A stretch of 47,892 nt of DNA, from the NCBI GenBank assembly GCA_020853705.1, contig JADYYK010000240.1:1-47892 (forward strand), in the 5' to 3' direction. Position 1 is the stretch's first letter. Each line of letters opens with the position of its first letter. Under the pieces are notes generated by a model that worked only from the letters and a program-made list of their open reading frames with translations, did not search any database and was not told where the DNA came from. The position numbers were made by a program, and so were the translations under genes. Origin of the DNA: Deltaproteobacteria bacterium. GTDB taxonomy: Bacteria; Myxococcota_A; Polyangia; Haliangiales; JADYYK01. Positions 28,901 to 36,185 of this stretch are shown piece after piece.

Positions 28901-29741
28901 AGCGCAGGTCGAGCAGATCGCCGACGGCGACGAAGCCGAGGCGCAGGTACAGGCGGTCGGTCAGCGGGTTGGCGAGGTCGGTGAACAGGCAGCAGTAGCG
29001 GCGCCGGGTGGCGAGTTCCCGGGCGGCCAGCTGGGCGACCAGGCTGCTGGCATAGCCGTGGCCGCGGCTGTCGGGGGGCGTGTAGACCGGGCCGATGGAG
29101 ACGCCGTCGCCGAGGTCGCGGCCGAGCACGGCGAGGGCGACCGCGCGGCCGTCGTCCCAGACCCAGGCGCGCTGCTGGTCGAGCATGGCGTCGGCGGCCT
29201 GGCGCGGGTCGTGGTCGTCGGGCAGGGCGGTCTCGCGGGTGAAGGCCACGACCCAGTCTTGCAGCAGGGCGCGGTCGGCCTCGGTGGCCGGGCGCATGTG
29301 ACCGGGGGCGCGAGCGGGATCGGTGACGCTGCTGGCCTCGAAGGCGCGCAGGCGGCGGGCCAGGGTGGCGTGTCCGCTGCGCAGCAGGGGCCAGGCATGG
29401 GTGAAGGCCTCGGCGGCCGCGGTCGGGCCGATGACCGCGCGCAGATTGACCACCTCGCGCGCCACCGCGATGGCCAGCGCGCCGGCCGTGTCCGTGGGCA
29501 GCTGCGCCAGGTCCAGGGTGCCGCGGCCGCCGAACACCGCGCCTCCGACACAGGCGCCGGCCTCGTCGTGCACCGAGAAGAAGCATGGTGGCTCGGGCGT
29601 CGGCGCGGGCGGCGCACCACGCGCCAGCCGCAGCGCGGTGCCCAGGGCCAGGTTGTTGAGGGCCGGCGCCAGCTCGAGCGCGGCGCGTGCGACCGCGAGG
29701 AAGGCGGCGGCATCGTGGTGAACCTGGATCCGTTCCGACAT
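28893..29741 (-). CDS. GNAT-family N-acetyltransferase
   Basis: The 282-residue protein starts MSERIQVHHDAAAFLAVARA. AGGAGG lies 5 nt upstream of ATG 29741, which decides against an in-frame start at 29756. An N-terminal ~130 residues (FFSVHDEAGACVGGAVFGGR) precede a C-terminal GNAT domain with MRPATEADRALLQDWVVAFT, IGPVYTPPDSRGHGYASSLV (acetyl-CoA pyrophosphate loop R-G-x-G-Y) and LTDRLYLRLGFVAVGD. This two-part layout resembles GCN5-like proteins of the Eis/FR47 type. The acceptor substrate is unknown. It is divergent from the thioesterase gene, with a 54-bp shared promoter region. Confidence 0.87.
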   Translation of the reverse strand: MSERIQVHHDAAAFLAVARAALELAPALNNLALGTALRLARGAPPAPTPEPPCFFSVHDEAGACVGGAVFGGRGTLDLAQLPTDTAGALAIAVAREVVNLRAVIGPTAAAEAFTHAWPLLRSGHATLARRLRAFEASSVTDPARAPGHMRPATEADRALLQDWVVAFTRETALPDDHDPRQAADAMLDQQRAWVWDDGRAVALAVLGRDLGDGVSIGPVYTPPDSRGHGYASSLVAQLAARELATRRRYCCLFTDLANPLTDRLYLRLGFVAVGDLLDLRFS

Positions 29742-29795
29742 CGGGGCCTCCTGCAAACCCGGGCGCGCTGACGGCGGTCAGGTTACAACTCGGGG

Positions 29796-30623
29796 ATGGC
29801 GACGGCCTTCTCGAAGTTGCTGGCGCAGTCGGAGCTGACGGCGGGGCGGGCGGCGCTGGTGGTGCCAGAGGACTGGATGCAGGGGCGCAGCGTGTTCGGT
29901 GGGCTGCAGGTGGCGCTGGCGGTGCAGGCCATGCGCACGCTGGTGCCGGCGGTGCCGCTGCGCACGTTGCAGGCGACCTTCGTGGCGCCGGTGCCGGCGG
30001 GGCGCATGGAGGTGCGCGCGGAGGCGCTGCGCACCGGCAAGAGCGCGACGCATGTCGAGGCGCGCATCGTGGCGGCCGACGGCGGCGGCAGCGGCGGCGG
30101 TGGCGGCGCGGGTGCCGGCGCGACGCAGGCCATCGTGATCGGCGTGTTCGGCGCGGCGCGGACGTCGGCGGTCGCGCACACCCCGGTGCGGCCCGAGGTG
30201 GTGCCCTCGCGAGAGCGGCCCTTCGTGGCGCCGCCAGGGCCCGGCTTCGCGCAGCACTTCGCCGTGCGCTGGCTGCGCGGCTCCAGCCCGTTCCGTGGCA
30301 ATCCGGCGCTGGAGCACGTGGTCGAGATCAACATGAGCGACGTGGACGGCGCCACCGCGACCGAGGCCCACGCCGTCGCCATCGCCGACTTCATCCCGCC
30401 CATCGGCCTCGCGCACCTGACCAGCCCGGCGCCGGGCAGCACGCTGACCTGGATGGTCGAGTTCCTGACCGACAGCGTGGCCGGCCTCGCGCTCGCGGGC
30501 TGGCGTGTCGACGCCCAGCTGGTGGCGGCGCGCGATGGCTACACCAGCCAGTCGAACCTGATCTGGGGCCCCGGCGGCGAGGCCGTCGCGGTCAGCCGGC
30601 AGAGCATGCTGGTCTTCGGGTGA
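29796..30623 (+). CDS. Acyl-CoA thioesterase-like protein (double hotdog)
   Basis: The 275-residue protein has the tandem hotdog pattern of the TesB/4HBT_3 thioesterase-like superfamily. The first hotdog has VPEDWMQGRSVFGGLQVALA and LRTLQATFVAPVPAGRMEVR. A Gly-rich linker (~92-106) follows. The second hotdog has HFAVRWLRGSSPFRGN, DFIPPIGLAHLTSPAPGST, LTWMVEFLTDS and QSNLIWGPGGEAVAVSRQSM. It probably hydrolyses acyl-CoA; chain length is unknown. Its stop overlaps the next gene's GTG (GTGA), so the two are coupled. Confidence 0.85.
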   Translation: MATAFSKLLAQSELTAGRAALVVPEDWMQGRSVFGGLQVALAVQAMRTLVPAVPLRTLQATFVAPVPAGRMEVRAEALRTGKSATHVEARIVAADGGGSGGGGGAGAGATQAIVIGVFGAARTSAVAHTPVRPEVVPSRERPFVAPPGPGFAQHFAVRWLRGSSPFRGNPALEHVVEINMSDVDGATATEAHAVAIADFIPPIGLAHLTSPAPGSTLTWMVEFLTDSVAGLALAGWRVDAQLVAARDGYTSQSNLIWGPGGEAVAVSRQSMLVFG

Positions 30624-31303
30624 CCTGGACCCGGCGTAGCACGGCCAAGCTCGCGCTGGTGCTGGTGGTCGCTGGCGGGCTGCTGGCGCTGTACCTGTCG
30701 GGCGTGTTCGCCGAGGTGGCGCAGCCCAGGCGGCTGCGCCAGACGCTGATCGAGCTGGGGCCGTGGGGCTATGCCGCCTTCGTGGGCGCCTTCACGGTGC
30801 TGCAGCCATTCGGCGTCCCGGGCACCGGCTTCATCCTGGTGGCGCCGCTGATCTGGCCCTGGCCGGTGGCCTTCGCGCTGTCGATGACCGGGACCATGGC
30901 GGCCAGCGTGGTCGGCTTCTCGTTCGCGCGCTTCGTGGCGCGCGACTGGGTCACCGCGCGCATCCCGGAGCGCTTCAAGCGCAAGGAAGGCGCGCTGGCC
31001 CGGCGCCCGTACACCACGGTCTTCCTGCTCCGGCTGGTGCTGTGGATGCCGCCGCCGCTGCACGCCTTCTTCGGCATCTCGCGGGTGTCGTTCGCGGCGC
31101 ACTTCTGGGGCTCGCTGGCGGGCTACACGCTGCCGCTGCTGGCGGTCAGCTACTTCGGCGAGGCGCTGTTCGACCTGCTCAAGGAGATCCCGCTGTGGGG
31201 CTACATCGTGGCGGGCAGCGCGGTGCTGACGCTGGCGGCCATCATCTGGTGGGTGCAGCGCGGCCGGCTCGCCAGACGAACGGCGCCGCGAGAGCCCGCG
31301 TGA
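30620..31303 (+). CDS. DedA/VTT-domain membrane protein
   Basis: The 227-residue protein starts at GTG 30620, overlapping the thioesterase stop. It has about five transmembrane segments: KLALVLVVAGGLLALYLSG, FVGAFTVLQPFGVPGTGFIL (the VTT-type P-G-T/F motif), PVAFALSMTGTMAASVVGFS, the FAAHFWGSLAGYTLPLLAVS region and YIVAGSAVLTLAAIIWW. The cytoplasmic loop contains FARFVARDWVTARIPERF and RPYTTVFLLRLVLWMPPPLH, matching the SNARE-associated/DedA domain. DedA proteins flip polyprenyl phosphate or phospholipids across the membrane. Its 3' end overlaps the convergent redoxin gene by 62 bp. Confidence 0.88.
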   Translation: MTWTRRSTAKLALVLVVAGGLLALYLSGVFAEVAQPRRLRQTLIELGPWGYAAFVGAFTVLQPFGVPGTGFILVAPLIWPWPVAFALSMTGTMAASVVGFSFARFVARDWVTARIPERFKRKEGALARRPYTTVFLLRLVLWMPPPLHAFFGISRVSFAAHFWGSLAGYTLPLLAVSYFGEALFDLLKEIPLWGYIVAGSAVLTLAAIIWWVQRGRLARRTAPREPA

Positions 31304-31853
31304 TCTGCGGCTCGAGGTCGTCGCTGCTGCCGTTCTGCATCTCGAGCAGGTGGCCGTCGCGGCCGTAGAGCAGCCAGGTCGGGAGCACGCTGATCTGGCC
31401 GAACTTGCGCAGCAGCGCGTCGTCGGTGCGCACCATGGGCAGGCTGACGGCGTGGAGGCTGCCCCACTTCGCCAGGTCGTCGACCAGCCCCTCGTGGACC
31501 ATCATGATGATGGCGACGAGGCCGCGCTCCTGGCTGCGCCGCGCCAGCTCCGACAGCAGCTTGGTCTGTGGGCCGCAGGGGCCCGCCCACACCGCGCAGA
31601 ACAGGACCACCACGACCTGGCCGCGCAGCGCCGCGGTCTCGATGCGGGTGCCATCATGGCCGTCGAGCACCAGGTCGGGCAGACAGTCGGGCCCCTGACA
31701 GGGTGGCAGGTCGGCGGGCGTCAGCTCGAGCGGGCCGGGTGCGCGCGCCGGCGATGACGTCGACTCGCCGCCGCGCCGCCGCTGCTTCTTGCAGCCCGCG
31801 ACGGCGCTGGCCAGCACGAGAGCGAGGGCGACGGCGACGGACCGGCGATGCAC
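31242..31853 (-). CDS. Thioredoxin-fold lipoprotein with altered active site (WAGPC)
   Basis: The 203-residue protein has a lipoprotein signal (ALVLASAVAGC). A redoxin/TlpA-like fold follows: LPDLVLDGHDGTRIETAALR, then GQVVVVLFCAVWAGPCGPQT and ISVLPTWLLYGRDGHLLEMQ with the cis-Pro before TW. The active site reads W-A-G-P-C instead of W-C-x-x-C, so the N-terminal nucleophilic Cys is missing. A Cys three residues before the Trp (F-C-A-V-W) is present. It is therefore unlikely to act as a standard disulfide reductase; it may bind substrates or use an alternative Cys pair (an additional C-x4-C lies upstream: PPCQGPDCLP). It starts 9 bp after the permease gene stop, indicating an operon. Confidence 0.83.
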   Translation of the reverse strand: MHRRSVAVALALVLASAVAGCKKQRRRGGESTSSPARAPGPLELTPADLPPCQGPDCLPDLVLDGHDGTRIETAALRGQVVVVLFCAVWAGPCGPQTKLLSELARRSQERGLVAIIMMVHEGLVDDLAKWGSLHAVSLPMVRTDDALLRKFGQISVLPTWLLYGRDGHLLEMQNGSSDDLEPQITRALAAPFVWRAGRAAPTR

Positions 31854-31862
31854 CCCGAGAGA

Positions 31863-33131
31863 CTACAGCAGCGCGAGCATCAGCAGCGACAGCGCCAGCG
31901 TAGGTAGCAGCGTCAGGGTGCCGATGCTGACGAAGCGGCGCAGCGAGATGCGTACGCCGGCGCGCCCCAGCAGCGTCAGCCACAGGAGGCCCGCCAGCGA
32001 GCCGATGGGCAAGATGCGCGGCCCGATGTCGCCGCCGACCAGCGCGGCCAGCAGCGCGCGACCATGATGACCATCGAGCGCCAGCATGTTGAGGATGGCC
32101 ATCGGGTGGTTGTCGACCAGCGCCGAGCCCAGCGCCGCGCCGGTGCCGACCAGGCCGACCTTCAGCGCGCCACCACCGGGCGCCAGCCGGTACAGGTCGG
32201 ACAGGCGATCAGCCACGCCGACGTTGCGCAGCGCCGCCACCACCAGGAAGACGCCCCACAGGAAGACCAGGATATCGAGCGACACATGGCCGAGCAGGCG
32301 CCGCGTCGGGGCCACCGCGCAGCCGCGCGCCAGCAGCAGCGCCGCCAGCGCGCCCGCCACCGTGACCATCCAGATCTGGCCGCCCAGCGCGACCGTGATG
32401 GGATAGGCCAGGAAGACCACCGCCAGCAGCAGCAGCGCCGGGCGCTCGGCCACGTGGCGCGGCGGGATGACCACCGGGCGGGCGTCGGCGTGCGCGGCGG
32501 CCAGGTCGGCGCGGAAGCGCCAGCGCAGCACCAGCCAGGTCACCAGCGCGCCCGCGACCGAGATCGGCGCCATGATGGCGGCGTAGGCGTTGAAGCCGAT
32601 GCCGCCGTACTCGGCGACGATCATGTTCATCGGGTTCGAGATCACCAGCGGCGCCACCCCGGGGGCCAGGAAGACGGCGAACGCGAAGGCCTCGACCATG
32701 CCCGAGCGACCCGGGTACAGGCGCCGCGCCAGCGCCACCACCAGCGGCGTCAGCAGCAGCACCGCGGCGTCGTTGTTGAGCAGCACCGGCGTCAGCGCGG
32801 CGACCAGGAAGACCAGGCTGAAGGCGCGCGCCGCCGAGGTCCGGCGCGCGTGGGCCTCGACGTGCGCGGCCAGCCGCTCGAAGGCGCCGACCTCGTGCAC
32901 CACGCCGGTGATGACCATCAGCGAGGTCAGCGACAGCAGCGGCCGCCACTGGATGCGCAGCGAGGTCAGGAGCTCGGGCGGCGCCAGCACGCCCATCAGG
33001 AGCAGCACGGTGACGCCCAGCAGCGCGGCCAGCCCGGGGGTGAAACGAAGGTTCAGGCGGCCGATGCGTGGCCGGGACAGCGCCAGCGTCACGGTGACCG
33101 CGAGGGTCGAGTAGGCGACCGCCTGATCCAT
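31863..33131 (-). CDS. ArsB/NhaD-type (IT superfamily) transporter
   Basis: The 422-residue membrane protein has ~11-12 helices and two symmetric signature regions of the ion-transporter superfamily. One is AALTPVLLNNDAAVLLLTPL (~110-130), the hairpin motif of ArsB/NhaD/CitM proteins. The other is GTGAALGSALVDNHPMAILN (~335-355) in the second half, followed by GGDIGPRILPIGSLAGLLWL. ArsB exports arsenite; related members carry sodium, citrate or other anions, so substrate cannot be fixed. Neither ArsR nor ArsC is adjacent. Co-transcribed with the redoxin-like lipoprotein downstream. MDQAVAYSTLAVTVTLALSR is the start. Confidence 0.82.
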   Translation of the reverse strand: MDQAVAYSTLAVTVTLALSRPRIGRLNLRFTPGLAALLGVTVLLLMGVLAPPELLTSLRIQWRPLLSLTSLMVITGVVHEVGAFERLAAHVEAHARRTSAARAFSLVFLVAALTPVLLNNDAAVLLLTPLVVALARRLYPGRSGMVEAFAFAVFLAPGVAPLVISNPMNMIVAEYGGIGFNAYAAIMAPISVAGALVTWLVLRWRFRADLAAAHADARPVVIPPRHVAERPALLLLAVVFLAYPITVALGGQIWMVTVAGALAALLLARGCAVAPTRRLLGHVSLDILVFLWGVFLVVAALRNVGVADRLSDLYRLAPGGGALKVGLVGTGAALGSALVDNHPMAILNMLALDGHHGRALLAALVGGDIGPRILPIGSLAGLLWLTLLGRAGVRISLRRFVSIGTLTLLPTLALSLLMLALL

Positions 33132-33194
33132 CGTGACGCTGGAGTAAGCACATCTCGAACCAGCCGTGAGCCCGCGAGATCACTCACACGAGGT

Positions 33195-33232
33195 GGGGCC
33201 TCAGGGCCCCGCTCGCGAGGGCTCAGCCTCGC
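33195..33232. terminator. Two tandem hairpins between leftward genes
   Basis: GGGGCC-TCAG-GGCCCC (33195-33210) and GCGAGG-GCTCAG-CCTCGC (33215-33232) lie just past the stop of the P-type ATPase gene (33254, leftward) and before the ArsB-like gene start (33131). They lack T-tracts but are well placed to end the metal-resistance transcript. Confidence 0.55.
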
Positions 33233-33253
33233 TGGGCCCAGATACGCGCGCGC

Positions 33254-35629
33254 TCAAGCCACGCGCGACGGGCCCTTGGCGCTGTAGGCCAGCAGCCGCA
33301 GCGCATTGCCGATCACGAGCAATGTGCTGCCCTCATGGGCGATGACGGCCTCTGAGATACGCGCCCAGCCGAGGATCGCGGCCACCACCAGCACCGCGCT
33401 CACGCCGAGCGAGATGACGAGGTTCTGGGTGATCGCCCGCGTGGCGCTCCGTGCCAGCCCGACCGCGAAGGGCAGGTGAGACAGCTTGTCGCTCATCAGG
33501 ACGATGTCCGCGGTCTCCATGGCGACCTCGGAACCTGCGCCGCCCATGGCCACCCCCACCGAGGCCGCAGCCAGCGCCGGTGCGTCGTTCACGCCATCGC
33601 CGACCATGGCCACGCCACCATGCTGTGCGAGCTGCTTCAGCGCGGCGACCTTCTCGTCCGGCATCAGCGGTGCGCGCACGTCGTCGATGCCCACGCGCGC
33701 GCCGATGACCCCTGCGACCTGCGTGTTGTCGCCCGAGAGCATGACGGTGCGCGCGATCCCGAGCTCGCGAAGCTCCTCCAGCGTGGCCTTGGCCTCGGGG
33801 CGCAGCTCGTCGGCCAACCCGACCACGCCGAGGAAGCGCTCCCCGCGCTTGACCAGCATCGTGGTCTGGCCCGCCTCCTCGAGGCTGCTGGCCGCCGCCG
33901 ACATCTCGGGCGGAACCGCCGCGAACAGCGCCGTGCTCCCGATGGTGACCAGCTCGCCACCGATCCGCGCGCGCAGGCCCTTACCATGCACCGCCTCCAT
34001 CTCGGTGGCGCTCTCGAGCGACAGCCCGCGGGCTCTGGCCGCGTCAGTGATGGCGCGCGCCAGCGGGTGCGCCGAGAGCGCCTCCGCCGCTGCGGCCGTG
34101 GCCAGGACCTGCTCGGCCGTGACTCCTTCGGCCGGCGTCACCGTGATCACCCGGGGGTGACCCTCGGTCAAGGTGCCGGTCTTGTCGAAGGCGATGGAGG
34201 CGACCCGGCCCAGGCTCTCGATGTGTGCACCACCCTTGATCAGCACGCCACCTCGGGCAGCGCGAGCCACCGCCGAGAGCACCGCGGATGGCGTCGCGAT
34301 GGCCAGGGCGCAGGGCGAGGCGGCCACCAGCACCGCCATCGAGCGCAGCAGGGCAGCCCGCGTGGCAACACCTCGGGCGATGAGGACGATGGCGAGGACC
34401 GTCGTCGCGGCCAGCACCAGAGGGACGAAGGTGCGCTCGATGCGCTGGGTCAGACGCTGGGTCTTGCCCTTGTGCGCCTCCGCCTCGGAGACCAGCTTCA
34501 TGACCCGCGCCAGGGTCGAGTCGCCGGCCGCCCGGGTGACCTCGATCTCGAGGGCGGCCTCGGTGTTGATGGTGCCCGCGAAGACTCGATCCCCCGGCCC
34601 GCGCGAGACCGGGACCGACTCCCCCGTGACGGCCGCTTGATCGAGGGCCGAGTGGCCCTCCTTGACGACACCATCCAGCGCCACCCGATCGCCCGGTCGC
34701 ACCAGGATGGTGGTCCCCACGGCCACCTCGCCGACCGGTACCTCGACCCAGGTCTCGCCCTGCCGTACCCGGGCCACCAGCGGCCGCAGCTTGCCCAGCG
34801 CCTGGATGGCCCGACGCGTCCGGGCCATCGCGCGCTCTTCCAGCACGTGACCCAGGCCGAACAGCGACAGCAGCAGGCCCGCCTCGCGCCAGGCTCCCAG
34901 CACACAGGCGCCTGCCGCGCCGATCACCATCAAGCTCTCGACGTCCAGCCGGCGCTGGCGAACCGCCTTGAACGCACCGCCGAGCGCCGGCATACCCGCT
35001 GCGACGACCGCGAGGACGTAGAGAACGACGGGGGGAAACGACGCTTGCCAGCCCGCCCTGCTCGACAGGTAGCCGAGGGCAAGCAGGCTACCGGCGGTCA
35101 TGATCAGGGGCAGCTCGAGGGCGGCGACGGGCCCGTGCGCGTGGTCGTGCTTGCCGACGTCGCCCTCTCCGCGTGGCGCGAACCCGAGCGCCTCGAGCCG
35201 CTCATGTAGCGCGGCCTGATCAGCGAGCTGCTGATCCAGCTCGACCACGATCCTCCCGGTCGCATAGCTGGCCTGGGCGCTCAGCACTCCCGGCTCGCCG
35301 CGCAGCGCTTGCTCGGCGATGGGAGCACACTGGGCACAGGCCATGCCAGAGACTGGCCAGGATTCCTGAAGGTAGCGGCCGTCGACCTCACCCCCCACGG
35401 CGCGGACCAGCCCGAGCACCTGCGGCAAAGCGATGAGATCTGGCTGGTAGTGGACACACACCTGCCGCTTCGAGCCCTCACCCGACAGGTGCACCTCGCC
35501 GAGGCCCCGGTGAGCACGGAGGAGCGCCCTCAGTCCATCGAACCCGCGCTCGGCGTCGGCCCCGGGTGGCAGCACGACGGCGAGTTCGAGCCGGGCCGAG
35601 GGTTCCGACCCGTGGGCTCGCGCGCTCAC
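33254..35629 (-). CDS. zntA: P1B-type heavy-metal ATPase (Zn/Cd/Pb class)
   Basis: The 791-residue pump has two N-terminal ferredoxin-like metal-binding domains. The second keeps GMACAQC (C-x-x-C); the first lacks Cys. A His-rich linker (KHDHAHGP) precedes the membrane part. Catalytic motifs are present: TGES in the A domain, the SPC metal-binding motif with Cys ~440 (ASPCALAIATPSA), phosphorylated Asp ~482 in FDKTGTLTEG, SAHPLA and MVGDGVNDAPAL. The SPC motif, rather than CPC, and the His-Pro pair fit the Zn/Cd/Pb-exporting (ZntA/CadA) and related groups. GTG 35629 is preceded by GAGGGG. It lies beside czcCBA, giving cytoplasmic export that complements trans-envelope efflux. The exact metal is inferred. 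Confidence 0.88.
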   Translation of the reverse strand: MSARAHGSEPSARLELAVVLPPGADAERGFDGLRALLRAHRGLGEVHLSGEGSKRQVCVHYQPDLIALPQVLGLVRAVGGEVDGRYLQESWPVSGMACAQCAPIAEQALRGEPGVLSAQASYATGRIVVELDQQLADQAALHERLEALGFAPRGEGDVGKHDHAHGPVAALELPLIMTAGSLLALGYLSSRAGWQASFPPVVLYVLAVVAAGMPALGGAFKAVRQRRLDVESLMVIGAAGACVLGAWREAGLLLSLFGLGHVLEERAMARTRRAIQALGKLRPLVARVRQGETWVEVPVGEVAVGTTILVRPGDRVALDGVVKEGHSALDQAAVTGESVPVSRGPGDRVFAGTINTEAALEIEVTRAAGDSTLARVMKLVSEAEAHKGKTQRLTQRIERTFVPLVLAATTVLAIVLIARGVATRAALLRSMAVLVAASPCALAIATPSAVLSAVARAARGGVLIKGGAHIESLGRVASIAFDKTGTLTEGHPRVITVTPAEGVTAEQVLATAAAAEALSAHPLARAITDAARARGLSLESATEMEAVHGKGLRARIGGELVTIGSTALFAAVPPEMSAAASSLEEAGQTTMLVKRGERFLGVVGLADELRPEAKATLEELRELGIARTVMLSGDNTQVAGVIGARVGIDDVRAPLMPDEKVAALKQLAQHGGVAMVGDGVNDAPALAAASVGVAMGGAGSEVAMETADIVLMSDKLSHLPFAVGLARSATRAITQNLVISLGVSAVLVVAAILGWARISEAVIAHEGSTLLVIGNALRLLAYSAKGPSRVA

Positions 35630-35674
35630 GGGCTTCCCCTCAGACCCACCGCGGCTCTAGAATCCGGTCCGCGC

Positions 35675-36181
35675 ATGCGTGCCTGGCGATTCCTCCTGGT
35701 CTTCATCGCTGTCCTCCCGGGCTGCGAGGGCCCGGCCGAGGGGCCGTCAGGCCTCGATCTCCTGGCGTGTCGCGACGTCGAGGAGGCCGACCTCGACCAC
35801 TTCGAGATCGGCGCCGAGGGCCCCAGCTTCGCGCCGTGGCTGGACGGTGACACCGCCTCTGTCGACCTCGGCATCCAGGGACTCCACATGATCGTCGTGC
35901 GCGAGCATGTCCACGGGGACCACCTCCCGCGTTGCATGCGGCAACGCACCACCGTCGAGCTCGAGCAGGCCATGGTCGGCCTGTACGAGGGCGCGGTGAA
36001 CACCCAGGCCGAGGGCGAGCGGGTCGCGGTGACCGAGCCGATCTTCGCGGTCATCTCGGGTCGAATTCCCCAGCCCGGCGAGGACGTCGTCGTGACCAGC
36101 GAGGTCGGGGGCCAGCGGGTCTCGCGTCGCCTGCGCATCGTGCGCGCTCCGTACGATGATGTCCCTGGGGGACAGCCGTGA
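35675..36181 (+). CDS. Lipoprotein in metal-resistance locus, unknown function
   Basis: The 168-residue protein has a lipoprotein signal (MRAWRFLLVFIAVLPGC). The mature region is acidic with a beta-rich pattern (DGDTASVDLGIQGLHMIVVR, VVVTSEVGGQRVSRRLRIVR) and includes a His cluster (HMIVVREHVHGDHLPRC), possibly metal-binding. It is divergent from the P-type ATPase gene by 45 bp and convergent with the czcA gene, whose stop is 4 bp away. Position between two metal exporters suggests a periplasmic or outer-membrane metal-binding accessory; I cannot name a family. Confidence 0.75.
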   Translation: MRAWRFLLVFIAVLPGCEGPAEGPSGLDLLACRDVEEADLDHFEIGAEGPSFAPWLDGDTASVDLGIQGLHMIVVREHVHGDHLPRCMRQRTTVELEQAMVGLYEGAVNTQAEGERVAVTEPIFAVISGRIPQPGEDVVVTSEVGGQRVSRRLRIVRAPYDDVPGGQP

Positions 36182-36185
36182 CGCG

